Assembly: GCA_902802105.1 (NCBI GenBank)
Contig: CADCKR010000005.1
Coordinates: forward strand, 1 to 50,814
DNA: 50,814 nt
Source of the DNA: an uncultured Ruminococcus sp.
GTDB lineage: Bacteria; Bacillota; Clostridia; Oscillospirales; Acutalibacteraceae
Direction: 5' to 3'
Shown: piece by piece, positions 41,223 through 50,814 of the stretch
How positions within the stretch are numbered: the first letter of the stretch is position 1
How the letters are laid out: every line of letters begins with the position of its first letter
Notes under the pieces: generated by a model
What the model saw: only the letters and a program-made list of their open reading frames with translations
The model's database searches: none
What the model was told of the DNA's origin: nothing
Made by a program: the position numbers and the translations under genes

Positions 41223-42185
41223 TTAGAATGGTATCGTCTTGACATTTCCTTCTTCCTCTTCGGGAAGATCAAGACCAAGAAGCTGGAACAGCTCTCTTGC
41301 GGCGTTGTAGCCCATCTTGCGCTGACGGTTGTTCATGGCTGCGACCTCGATTATAACAGCAAGGTTACGTCCGGGCTTTACGGGAATGGTAAGTATCGGC
41401 ACCTGATTTCCGAGTATCTCGGTCATTTCGTTGCTCATGCCCATACGGTCGTAAACCTTTTTGTTGTCCCACTGTTCAAGGTTTATGACCATGTCTATCT
41501 TTTCGCTGAGCTTGACGGAGCCCATACCGAAAAGCCTTCTTGCATTGATAATACCTATGCCTCTCAGCTCTATAAAATGACGTATGTTTGCAGGGGAAGT
41601 GCCTATGAGCTGCTTGTTTGAGATACGCCTTATCTCAACCGCATCATCGGCTATAAGACGATGGCCTCTCTTGACAAGCTCGATGGCTGTCTCGCTTTTT
41701 CCTACGCCGCTGTCGCCGACAATGAGAAGTCCTTCACCATAGACCTCAACAAGTACGCCGTGTCTTGTAACTCTCGGTGCAAGCTCGGTATTGAGCATTG
41801 AGATAAGCGACGCCGAAAGCACAGAGGTAGTCTCAGGGCTGCGCAGTACGGGTATCTTGTACTTTTCGGCGGCATTCATCAGCTCACCGTAGGGAATAAT
41901 GTTCCTTGTAACGATGATAGCAGGCGGCTGAAGAGAAAACAGTCTTTCTATGACGTGATATCTCTGCTCTGTGCTGAACCGGTTCAGATAGCTGTTCTCG
42001 GTGTTGCCGAAGATCATTATACGTGAATTATCGAAAAAGTCAAGGAACCCTGTAAGCTCAAGCCCCGGCCTTGTGATATCCCTTGAAACTATCTTGATGG
42101 TTTCCGGGTCATCGGGCATATATGAGACCTCAAGCTCGATCTCCTTGATTATTTTTGCAAGCGATACGGAAAACTTGTTTTCCAT
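41223..42185 (-). CDS. hprK: HPr kinase/phosphorylase
   Basis: 320 residues. Walker A GDSGVGKS at 157-164, catalytic RHGVLVEVYG histidine at 142, and the signature ELRGIGIINARRLFG. It phosphorylates Ser46 of HPr in response to ATP and fructose-1,6-bisphosphate and reverses it with phosphate, the switch for carbon catabolite control in low-GC Gram-positives. Start 42185 has GGAGGTG 4 bp upstream; a longer frame to 42245 lacks an SD. It heads the hprK-murB-rapZ-whiA-vanZ run. Confidence 0.95.
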   Translation of the reverse strand: MENKFSVSLAKIIKEIELEVSYMPDDPETIKIVSRDITRPGLELTGFLDFFDNSRIMIFGNTENSYLNRFSTEQRYHVIERLFSLQPPAIIVTRNIIPYGELMNAAEKYKIPVLRSPETTSVLSASLISMLNTELAPRVTRHGVLVEVYGEGLLIVGDSGVGKSETAIELVKRGHRLIADDAVEIRRISNKQLIGTSPANIRHFIELRGIGIINARRLFGMGSVKLSEKIDMVINLEQWDNKKVYDRMGMSNEMTEILGNQVPILTIPVKPGRNLAVIIEVAAMNNRQRKMGYNAARELFQLLGLDLPEEEEGNVKTIPF

Positions 42186-42274
42186 TTTTGCACCTCCGTT
42201 GGCAGAAAATAAAAATATAGGTACGATCATCAGATCCTCCGGCATCCGAATGGTGTGCCGGTCAATTACTTATA

Positions 42275-42303
42275 TTCATTATATACTATTTTTTTCTATT
42301 TTG
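42275..42303 (-). promoter_or_regulatory. Candidate promoter of hprK
   Basis: On the minus strand TATAAT (within GTATATAATG, near 42276-42281) with a weak TTTCAA 17 bp upstream. A CCGGCA/TGCCGG hairpin lies in the leader (42239-42261). Confidence 0.4.
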
Positions 42304-42408
42304 AAAGTGTTTTATTATAAAAATAACAGGAATTTAAAAAAAGTCTTTCGTTTGAATGCACAACATGATATAATATTATTTATCTATAATAACAGAATTG
42401 GTGATGCT

Positions 42409-43599
42409 ATGCGTATTTTGATTTTCACCGAGGTGCTTGCTCCCTATGTCAGCGGTATTTCAAGCTATGTTGAGGTACTCAGAAAAGGTCTGGAGGAGCT
42501 TTCACATCAGGTTCTTATTGTCACATCCTCTCCGCACATAAAGGAAGCATCCTACAAAAACGGCGTGATACGCTGTCCTGCCAAGTTTGTAAACAACAAA
42601 TACGGCTACGAGTGCAAGAACTACAACGACCCGAAAATAATTTCGTTTATTTCAAGCTTTGACCCTGACGTTGTTCATATACATACTGATACAAAGATCG
42701 GATATATGGGGCTTATCGTTGCGGATAAGACCAATTCTCCCGTGGTGTTTACCATACACGACTACTTCATGGACCGTTTTGCCGCCGACAGCTCAAAGCT
42801 GCTCTGGAACGTAAAGACATACTTTGAAAAGCAGCATTTCAGGGATATGCTTGATAATGCAGACGTTGTAACATCCTCATGCAGCAGGGCGGCGATCTTC
42901 GTGCAGAAGGCCGAGCGCAGGAAAAAGGTCTTTCTCATCCGCTCAAATACCGATACCGATCAGTTTGACTACAATAATTCTACCAAGGTGTCGATCAGAA
43001 AGATGCGCCAGAAGCTCGGCTTGTCAGAGAATGCTACCGTTGCTGTGTTTGCAGGCAATCTTACGGTTGAGAAAAACCTTGAATTCGTGCTTTCGGCATT
43101 TGCCGCGCACCTGAAAAAATCCGACAACATACAGCTGCTTATAGTTGGCGACGGCACGGAAACGGATTATCTGAAAAGCCTCTGCGCAAAGCTGAAAATA
43201 AAGGATATGGTGGTTTTTGCGGGAGCCGTTGCAAACTCGATCATGCCGGATATTTATTCCGCCTGCGATATATATGTCTGCTCTGCCGATGACAGCCTTG
43301 TATCCATGTCATTCTTAGAGGCTATGGGCTGCGGTCTGCCTGTGCTTGTCAAGGAGGACAAGGAAAAGATCGTCAACAAGATGATAAAGCACGGCACAAA
43401 CGGCTTTGTATTCTCCAAAAAAGCAGAATTCATAAAATATCTGAAAACGCTCTCAATGCTCAGCGAAAGCGACCGCAGGCGCATACGCCAGATAGTGCGT
43501 GATTCGCTTGTTACAGCAGACCACAGCACTATGGCCGAGCAGTATGTAAAGGCCTACGGTATCGCAAAGAAAAAATATCTGCACAGACGATTCAGATGA
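42409..43599 (+). CDS. GT4 family glycosyltransferase (MGDG synthase-like)
   Basis: 396 residues with the GT-B fold. The N-terminus MRILIFTEVLAPYVSGISSY and the C-terminal donor domain with FAGNLTVEKNLEFVLSAF, SADDSLVSMSFLEAMGCGLP are GT4 hallmarks (the E-x7-E pair lies in the last). Sequence style is like diacylglycerol alpha-glucosyltransferases or mannosyltransferases that make membrane glycolipids. No transmembrane helix, so membrane-associated cytoplasmic. Start is set at 42409; the long upstream extension in the same frame is antisense to hprK and rejected. TATAAT at 42369-42374 is a possible -10 box. Confidence 0.85.
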   Translation: MRILIFTEVLAPYVSGISSYVEVLRKGLEELSHQVLIVTSSPHIKEASYKNGVIRCPAKFVNNKYGYECKNYNDPKIISFISSFDPDVVHIHTDTKIGYMGLIVADKTNSPVVFTIHDYFMDRFAADSSKLLWNVKTYFEKQHFRDMLDNADVVTSSCSRAAIFVQKAERRKKVFLIRSNTDTDQFDYNNSTKVSIRKMRQKLGLSENATVAVFAGNLTVEKNLEFVLSAFAAHLKKSDNIQLLIVGDGTETDYLKSLCAKLKIKDMVVFAGAVANSIMPDIYSACDIYVCSADDSLVSMSFLEAMGCGLPVLVKEDKEKIVNKMIKHGTNGFVFSKKAEFIKYLKTLSMLSESDRRRIRQIVRDSLVTADHSTMAEQYVKAYGIAKKKYLHRRFR

Positions 43600-43614
43600 T
43601 CCGGATAAAGCCAT

Positions 43615-43664
43615 AGCAGTCCGGAAAGATAAGTTCGGCGCTGCGATTATTTTCCCGGACTGCT
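43615..43664 (+). terminator. Long hairpin between the GT4 gene and nspC
   Basis: AGCAGTCCGGAAA (43615-43627) pairs with TTTCCCGGACTGCT (43651-43664), one bulge. It lacks a strong T-run, so it may be a weak terminator or a stability element. Confidence 0.5.
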
Positions 43665-43691
43665 GTAAATAATAAATGTGACGGTGATAAA

Positions 43692-44831
43692 ATGGATATT
43701 CAGAACATACTGAAACAGCTCCCCACTCCCTGCTACGTTATTGACGAAGCGGCGCTTATAAAAAACCTTGATATACTCAGCTATGTTGAAAAGCAGACCG
43801 GCTGCCATGTTCTGCTTGCACAAAAGGCTTTTTCTGCATACAGGCTTTACCCGCTTATCTCACAGTACATAAGCGGCACTACGGCAAGCGGTATTTTTGA
43901 AGCAAGGCTCGCACGTGAAGAAATGGGAAACAGACAGGTACACGTTTATTCTCCTGCGTTCCGTGACGAGGATTTTGACGAGCTTCTGAAAATATGCGAC
44001 CATATCGTATTCAACTCGTTTTCGCAGTGGAAGCATTTCCGCAATAAGGCTGCGCAGCACCCTGAGATCGGATTCGGCCTGCGCATAAACCCCGAATACT
44101 CTGAAATAGAAACGGATATTTACAATCCGTGCTTTACAAATTCAAGGCTCGGCATCACACTCGCCAACTTTGAGGAAAATGAGCTTGACGGCATCAGCGG
44201 CCTGCATTTTCATACAATGTGCGAACAGGGCGCAGATACTCTCGAAAGGACCCTTGAGATAGTTGAGCAGCGCTTCGGAAAATATTTCCATAGGATGAAA
44301 TGGATAAATTTCGGCGGCGGCCATCATATCACAAGAGCGGATTATGACGTTGAGCGGCTGATAAAGTGCATAAACGGCATAAAAAACAAATACAGCGTTC
44401 AGGTATATATTGAGCCGGGTGAAGCCGTTGCACTCAATGCAGGATGGCTCGTCACCTCTGTGCTTGACCTGATAAAGAATAACATGGATATTGCTGTCGT
44501 AGATACTTCGGCCGCCTGCCATATGCCCGATGTGCTTGAAATGCCCTACCGCCCGATGATAACAGGCTCCGGAAAGCCGCAGGAATATCCGTATACTTAC
44601 CGGCTCGGCGCTCCCACCTGCCTTGCCGGAGATGTGATAGGCGACTACTCGTTTGAAAAGCCGCTTTCCATCGGCGACAAGCTCGTATTCACGGATATGG
44701 CTATATATTCAATGGTAAAGAACAACACCTTTAACGGTATGCCTCTGCCCTCGATATATCTTCTTAAAAGCGACGGCAGCACAGAGCTTTTGAAGCAGTT
44801 CGGATATGACGACTTCAAGCGCCGTTTGTAA
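43692..44831 (+). CDS. nspC: Carboxynorspermidine decarboxylase
   Basis: 379 residues, PLP enzyme of the alanine racemase/ornithine decarboxylase fold III. PTPCYVIDE at the start, PLP lysine K45 in LLAQKAFSA, HFHTMCEQG, NFGGGHHIT, EPGEA and the conserved Cys in SAACHMPDVLEMPYRP identify NspC. It decarboxylates carboxynorspermidine or carboxyspermidine in the alternative spermidine route common in gut bacteria. The partner dehydrogenase is not adjacent. Only a weak SD (GGTGATAAA) is seen. An AEC transporter follows after 37 bp. Confidence 0.93.
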   Translation: MDIQNILKQLPTPCYVIDEAALIKNLDILSYVEKQTGCHVLLAQKAFSAYRLYPLISQYISGTTASGIFEARLAREEMGNRQVHVYSPAFRDEDFDELLKICDHIVFNSFSQWKHFRNKAAQHPEIGFGLRINPEYSEIETDIYNPCFTNSRLGITLANFEENELDGISGLHFHTMCEQGADTLERTLEIVEQRFGKYFHRMKWINFGGGHHITRADYDVERLIKCINGIKNKYSVQVYIEPGEAVALNAGWLVTSVLDLIKNNMDIAVVDTSAACHMPDVLEMPYRPMITGSGKPQEYPYTYRLGAPTCLAGDVIGDYSFEKPLSIGDKLVFTDMAIYSMVKNNTFNGMPLPSIYLLKSDGSTELLKQFGYDDFKRRL

Positions 44832-44868
44832 AGTGTAAAGAAAAAGGAATGCAAAGGGGTCGGATATT

Positions 44869-47834
<2,966 letters not shown>

Positions 47835-47873
47835 CAGACATCAAGTCTGAACGGTCATACGCGAGAAAGCGAT

Positions 47874-47924
47874 AATACACCTGAAACTGCAAGCATTATT
47901 TACAGTTCAGGTGTATTAATTTTT
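47874..47924 (+). terminator. Terminator of ligA
   Basis: AATACACCTGAA-A-CTG (47874-47889) pairs with CAGTTCAGGTGTATT (47903-47917), then AATTTTTG. The stem is long and nearly perfect. Confidence 0.85.
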
Positions 47925-47933
47925 GTCAAACCA

Positions 47934-47962
47934 TTGCAATAATACTGTAAATATTATATAAT
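47934..47962 (+). promoter_or_regulatory. Promoter of the dCMP deaminase gene
   Basis: TTGCAA (47934-47939), 17 bp, TATAAT (47957-47962). The leader of about 195 nt runs antisense through the mini-element relic at 47989-48090. Confidence 0.6.
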
Positions 47963-47979
47963 TTATAACAGATATGACA

Positions 47980-48125
47980 TACTCCGGCCGACTGCGCTTC
48001 GCTCAGATGCGGACGCTTATCGTTCAAGTACGGCAGACTGTACAGTATAAGCGATTTGTCTCCGTGTATACCACGGTCTCGATAGCTTTGTCAATAACAA
48101 AGACCACGGCGGTATAAACCGTTCT
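47980..48125 (-). mobile_element. Decayed relative of the mini-element's RNA segment
   Basis: 47989-48090 aligns without gaps to 6-107, with roughly three quarters of positions identical. CCGTG..CACGG and CTGTACAG are kept, but the terminal GC hairpin is degraded and no left-end hairpin or promoter is seen on the minus strand. It is therefore an old, end-truncated copy, now forming the 5' leader of the deaminase gene. Confidence 0.65.
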
Positions 48126-48162
48126 GTTCTGAAATAAAAAATATAAACGGAAGTGATATTCT

Positions 48163-48648
48163 ATGCGTACTGACAAGATCAACTATTACCTCGACATCGC
48201 AGAAACTGTTTTAGAACGCGGCACCTGCCTGCGGAGGAACTACGGCGCGATCATCGTAAAAAATGACGCTATTATTTCCACCGGATATGTTGGCGCACCC
48301 CGCGGAAGAAAAAACTGCATCGACATGGGCTTTTGCGTCCGTGAAAACCTGAATGTCCCGCGCGGTGAGCGTTATGAGCTTTGCCGCAGCGTTCATGCGG
48401 AGCAAAATGCGATCATAAACGCCGCAAGAGAAGATATGATAGGTTCCGTTATGTTCCTTGTCGGCAAGGACGCAAAAACCGGCGAATATGTGCAGAACGC
48501 CTCTGCCTGCTCACTCTGTAAGAGAATGATAATCAATGCCGGTATCGAAAAAATAATCATTCGCAACAGCAAGACCGAACACACCGATATTTTTGTCAGT
48601 GACTGGATAATCAACGATGAATCTATCGCGGGCGTTATGGGATATTGA
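48163..48648 (+). CDS. Deoxycytidylate (dCMP) deaminase family protein
   Basis: 161 residues. Zinc motif HAEQNA (H78, E80) and CSLCK (C116, C119), plus TGYVGAPRGRKNC and a cysteine-rich middle, match the ComEB/dCMP deaminase group. It would make dUMP from dCMP for thymidylate synthesis; a cytidine or tRNA deaminase is less likely given SVHAEQNA. The ribosome site CGGAAGTGA lies before the ATG. Its leader is the element relic described above. Confidence 0.88.
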   Translation: MRTDKINYYLDIAETVLERGTCLRRNYGAIIVKNDAIISTGYVGAPRGRKNCIDMGFCVRENLNVPRGERYELCRSVHAEQNAIINAAREDMIGSVMFLVGKDAKTGEYVQNASACSLCKRMIINAGIEKIIIRNSKTEHTDIFVSDWIINDESIAGVMGY

Positions 48649-48671
48649 TATTTTTGCACAATAGAGAAATT

Positions 48672-48710
48672 TGCTAAAATATGCTAAAAAATTCTAAAAA
48701 TTTTATAAAA
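48672..48710. promoter_or_regulatory. Phased A-tracts upstream of mscL
   Basis: Four successive 10-bp steps carry an A-run at the same phase (GCTAAAAT, GCTAAAAAA, TCTAAAAAT, TATAAAAAG), immediately upstream of the mscL -35 box. A-tracts at helical spacing bend DNA and can act as an UP element. Confidence 0.5.
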
Positions 48711-48713
48711 AGA

Positions 48714-48743
48714 CTTTACTACAGTAAAGCGATGTGCTATAAT
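48714..48743 (+). promoter_or_regulatory. mscL promoter with palindrome over the -35 box
   Basis: TTTACT (48715-48720), 17 bp, TATAAT (48738-48743). CTTTACT-AC-AGTAAAG (48714-48729) is a perfect 7-bp inverted repeat covering the -35 box, a possible operator. Confidence 0.55.
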
Positions 48744-48779
48744 AATCATATAATTTTTATATGAAAGGTGTAAAAAACT

Positions 48780-49256
48780 ATGGGAAAACTAATGAAGGAA
48801 TTCAAAGAATTCGTAATGAGAGGCAATGTGCTTGATCTTGCTGTCGGCGTTATCATCGGCGGCGCATTCAACAGCATCGTTACTTCTCTTTGTAATGACG
48901 TTATCATGCCCGGCGTAGCATGGATCGTTGCTACAGCTTCCGGTATGGATCTTGTAAACCCTGATACAAATCAGGTAGAGTTTGCAAGAGCATTACAGTC
49001 TTTGAATGCCGGCCCGATCAATTTCGGCAATTTCATCGGTGCAGTCATAAGCTTCCTTATCCTTGCTCTTATCATCTTCATGTTTGTAAAGGGTATCAAC
49101 AAGCTCATGGCAGTCGGAAAGAAGAAGGAAGAGGAAGCTGCTCCTACTACAAAGAAGTGCCCCTTCTGCAAAAGCGAGATCGACATCGAGGCTACACGCT
49201 GCCCGCACTGTACTTCAGTAATTGAAGAGCTCGCAGAGGAAGCAGTTAAGAAATGA
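48780..49256 (+). CDS. mscL: Large-conductance mechanosensitive channel with C-terminal zinc ribbon
   Basis: 158 residues. MKEFKEFVMRGNVLDLAVGVIIGGAFNSIV (cut as FVMRGNVLDLAVGVIIGGAF) is the MscL N-terminal and pore helix; a second helix follows (FIGAVISFLILALIIFMFV). The channel opens under membrane tension on osmotic downshock. After the usual charged tail there are about 30 extra residues with CPFCKSEIDIEATRCPHC, a two-CxxC zinc ribbon, which E. coli-type MscL lacks. AAAGGTG precedes the ATG. A hairpin (49282-49298) follows. Confidence 0.92.
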   Translation: MGKLMKEFKEFVMRGNVLDLAVGVIIGGAFNSIVTSLCNDVIMPGVAWIVATASGMDLVNPDTNQVEFARALQSLNAGPINFGNFIGAVISFLILALIIFMFVKGINKLMAVGKKKEEEAAPTTKKCPFCKSEIDIEATRCPHCTSVIEELAEEAVKK

Positions 49257-49294
49257 TCTCTCTCCATGAGAAGAAAAAGCCCTGAGGCCTGCCC

Positions 49295-49513
49295 TCAGAG
49301 CTTGAAATCATCGGCGGTAAATTTCGGAAGTGTCGGCATGGATTGCGGCTCACGCTTTAACGGGTCATAAACGTATCTTTTACAAGTGTCCGCTGCAATT
49401 CCATACCCGAAACGACACACCGGATTACCGCTGTTGTTTTTTTCGGAGCATCTGCAATATTCACATTTCGGCGGGATATTGTTTCCGAAAAGCTTTTTCT
49501 TTGACAAAAACAT
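49295..49513 (-). CDS. Small Cys4 protein of unknown function (72 aa)
   Basis: Starts MFLSKKKLFGNNIPPKCEYC; cysteines are arranged C-x2-C-x11-C-x10-C with a closing YVYDPLKREP and TLPKFTADDF. Small proteins with this layout (C..C...C...C, then YDPLKREP) recur in Clostridia as conserved hypothetical, probably zinc-binding, proteins (recalled). Start 49513 has GGGTGG 6 bp upstream; a longer frame to 49558 overlaps the promoter region. It converges on mscL. Confidence 0.7.
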   Translation of the reverse strand: MFLSKKKLFGNNIPPKCEYCRCSEKNNSGNPVCRFGYGIAADTCKRYVYDPLKREPQSMPTLPKFTADDFKL

Positions 49514-49549
49514 TTTGATCCACCCTTTATCAATACATATTACAATACA

Positions 49550-49578
49550 ATTATACATTTATTGCTGCAATATGTAAA
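49550..49578 (-). promoter_or_regulatory. Promoter of the small Cys4 gene
   Basis: On the minus strand TTTACA (49573-49578), 17 bp, TATAAT (49550-49555), about 40 bp before the start. Confidence 0.6.
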
Positions 49579-49602
49579 TACCTATATTTCAGAGGTTGTG
49601 CT

Positions 49603-50439
49603 ATGGTTTTCAGGAGTAATAACACGGAGCTTAATTTTGTTGACGGAGTAGGGTTTCTCACCTTTCCGTCTCTTTCGGAGCTGGGCTTTGTCAGACATGC
49701 GTTTTCTACACGTATCGGCGGCGTCAGCACAGGTGACTACAAGTCGATGAATCTAAATTTCAAGCGCGGTGACGATCCGGAAAACGTCACCAAAAATTAC
49801 AAGATATTCTGCAATGCTGCCGGTTTCGACTACAGCACCCTTGTAAGCTCATCTCAGGATCACAACATAAATGTCCGATGTGTTACAAAAGCAGACTGCG
49901 GCATCGGCATATATCGTGAGCATGACATGACAAGTGTTGACGCTCTCGTCACGAACGAACCCGGCGTCACTCTTGTAACTCACTATGCGGACTGCACTCC
50001 CCTGCTTTTTGCCGATCCGGAAAAGAAGGTCATTGCGCTTGCTCATGCGGGCTGGCGCGGCACTGTTGAAAAGATCGGCGAAGCGGCTGTCGATGTAATG
50101 ACTGAAAAATATGGCTGCGACCCCACCGATATTATCGCTGTAATCGGTCCTGCGATAGGTCCGTGCTGCTATGAGGTCGATACTCCCGTATATGAGCGCT
50201 TTGCCTCGCTGACCGAGCTGAAACCCGCCTATTTCACCAAAAGCCTTGGTCACGGGAAATATCTTGTCGATCTGAAAGAAACCAACCGCCGGATGCTGCT
50301 TGAATCCGGCCTGCTGAGCATAAACATCACCATAAGCGACGTCTGCACCAAATGCAACAGCGGGCTTCTATTTTCTCACCGCGCAAGCGGCGGCAGGCGC
50401 GGCGGACTTGTTGCCATGATGGCGATTAACCCTGATTGA
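49603..50439 (+). CDS. pgeF: Peptidoglycan editing factor PgeF / YfiH (DUF152)
   Basis: 278 residues. Zinc ligands H87 (SSQDHNINV), C131 (HYADCTPLLF) and H148 (AHAGWRGT) are all present, and IGPAIGPCCYEV is the family signature. In E. coli PgeF removes L-Ser wrongly built into peptidoglycan precursors; older names are polyphenol oxidase or laccase-domain protein. Adenosine-processing activity has been reported for relatives. AGAGG lies 7 bp before the ATG. A clean terminator follows. Confidence 0.93.
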   Translation: MVFRSNNTELNFVDGVGFLTFPSLSELGFVRHAFSTRIGGVSTGDYKSMNLNFKRGDDPENVTKNYKIFCNAAGFDYSTLVSSSQDHNINVRCVTKADCGIGIYREHDMTSVDALVTNEPGVTLVTHYADCTPLLFADPEKKVIALAHAGWRGTVEKIGEAAVDVMTEKYGCDPTDIIAVIGPAIGPCCYEVDTPVYERFASLTELKPAYFTKSLGHGKYLVDLKETNRRMLLESGLLSINITISDVCTKCNSGLLFSHRASGGRRGGLVAMMAINPD

Positions 50440-50478
50440 TGCAAGTGCGCTTTTTATAAACGATCCATATACACATTC

Positions 50479-50510
50479 AAGAGCCTGTTTTAAGCAGGCT
50501 CTTATTATTT
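50479..50510 (+). terminator. Terminator of pgeF
   Basis: AAGAGCCTG (50479-50487) pairs exactly with CAGGCTCTT (50495-50503), followed by ATTATTT. Confidence 0.75.
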
Positions 50511-50574
50511 GCCGCGCTATTTTACGAGAATTTCACACACAATCATTTCAGCACCCCCCTGTTTTTCAGAATCC

Positions 50575-50814
50575 ATGCCAAAAGAGCCCCGAACTCCGCT
50601 CTGCAAGCGGCTTTCGTGGCATTTCATCTTTTTTGTGTGCACAACATTCGCTTGGTTCACAAGTAAAGATGAGGTTATCAACCGCTTGTCAGCAAACGCT
50701 GATTATGGCGTAAGCATCGTCGAGTCCTTTGCTCCGCCTGAGAACTGGCTGCCGGGTCAGGAAGTAAACAAGGATGTATATGCTGTTAACACAGGTAATG
50801 TTGCTGCTTTTGTT
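50575..50814 (+). CDS. TasA/camelysin-like SipW-type secreted protein (5' part, cut by window)
   Basis: An open frame from ATG 50575 runs to the window end. Basic residues and a short hydrophobic stretch (RLSWHFIFFVC) lead into TTFAWFTSKDEVINRLSA, the classic SipW-type signal-peptide end and start of the mature TasA/CalY fold, then WLPGQEVNKDVYAVNTGN, the conserved P-G-x-x-V..V-x-N-x-G motif. Such proteins form fibres or are camelysin-like. No SD lies before the ATG and the hydrophobic core is short, so the N-terminus may be damaged or start elsewhere. Confidence 0.7.
   Translation, partial: MPKEPRTPLCKRLSWHFIFFVCTTFAWFTSKDEVINRLSANADYGVSIVESFAPPENWLPGQEVNKDVYAVNTGNVAAFV

Noticed and set aside
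42001-42408. N-terminal extension of the GT4 glycosyltransferase frame
   Set aside because: It is antisense to hprK, lacks an SD, and the family N-terminus MRILIFTE begins at 42409.

Overview
The window reads as chromosome of a low-to-mid GC, Gram-positive Clostridia member, most likely a Ruminococcus-like Oscillospiraceae (inference, from gene content and not from any marker-gene search). Pointers are strong GGAGG ribosome sites, a T-box leader on alaS, RicT, HprK, WhiA, RapZ, SpoVAD, ATP-type PEP carboxykinase, many lipoproteins, and short inserts of an IS200/IS605-like element. It is mostly core metabolism and cell-envelope genes, separated by gene-free islands of an unusual mosaic repeat.

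Layout. 1-410: a gene-less mini-element with IS200/IS605-like hairpin ends, an internal promoter and a structured RNA-like segment. 758-2404: a GT-C-like membrane protein and a 38-residue membrane peptide. 2459-5604 (minus): ricT, holB and a DUF21/CBS/CorC membrane protein. 5879-8978 (plus): an intracellular GH13 neopullulanase and a MATE exporter. 8965-11146 (minus): an orphan spoVAD and a sugar-transfer ATP-grasp protein. 11418-19660 (minus): the full arginine pathway from glutamate, in transcription order argG-argH-argC-argJ-argB-argD-argF, behind one promoter with a consensus ARG box. 20386-21321 (plus): a flavin split-barrel protein and rnhA. 21384-27570 (minus): a surface O-acylation operon (two SGNH lipoproteins, a DUF4358 lipoprotein, MBOAT, DHHW, DMT transporter). 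27750-29123 (minus): queA and a broken Doc-type toxin-antitoxin pair. 29360-36013 (minus): a small membrane protein, pckA, a secreted multi-domain protein and T-box-controlled alaS. 36645-37496: a lipoprotein. 37562-42185 (minus): hprK-murB-rapZ-whiA-vanZ. 42409-50439: a GT4 glycosyltransferase, nspC, an AEC transporter, ligA, a dCMP deaminase, mscL with an extra zinc ribbon, a small Cys4 protein and pgeF. 50575-end: the start of a TasA/camelysin-like, SipW-type secreted protein, cut by the window.

How it works together. The arg operon encodes the acetyl-recycling route (ArgJ) to ornithine and then arginine, probably repressed by an ArgR/AhrC protein encoded elsewhere. The 22.3-27.6 kb operon looks like an envelope polysaccharide O-acetylation machine: MBOAT moves the acyl group across the membrane, DHHW and SGNH proteins transfer or remove it outside. 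hprK-murB-rapZ-whiA is the usual Firmicutes block joining carbon control, cell wall and division.

The most unusual material is not coding: (i) a mosaic intergenic repeat in at least six islands, including 25-bp units that fold into small hairpins with changed but mostly still-paired stems and a constant GCT loop, abutting stop codons; (ii) a promoter-driven RNA element at the left edge with a decayed relative 48 kb away; (iii) tandem 18-bp repeats plus a perfect 18-bp inverted repeat in the argH leader; (iv) a promoter whose -35 box lies inside the alaS terminator. No rRNA, tRNA, CRISPR array or complete transposase gene was seen.
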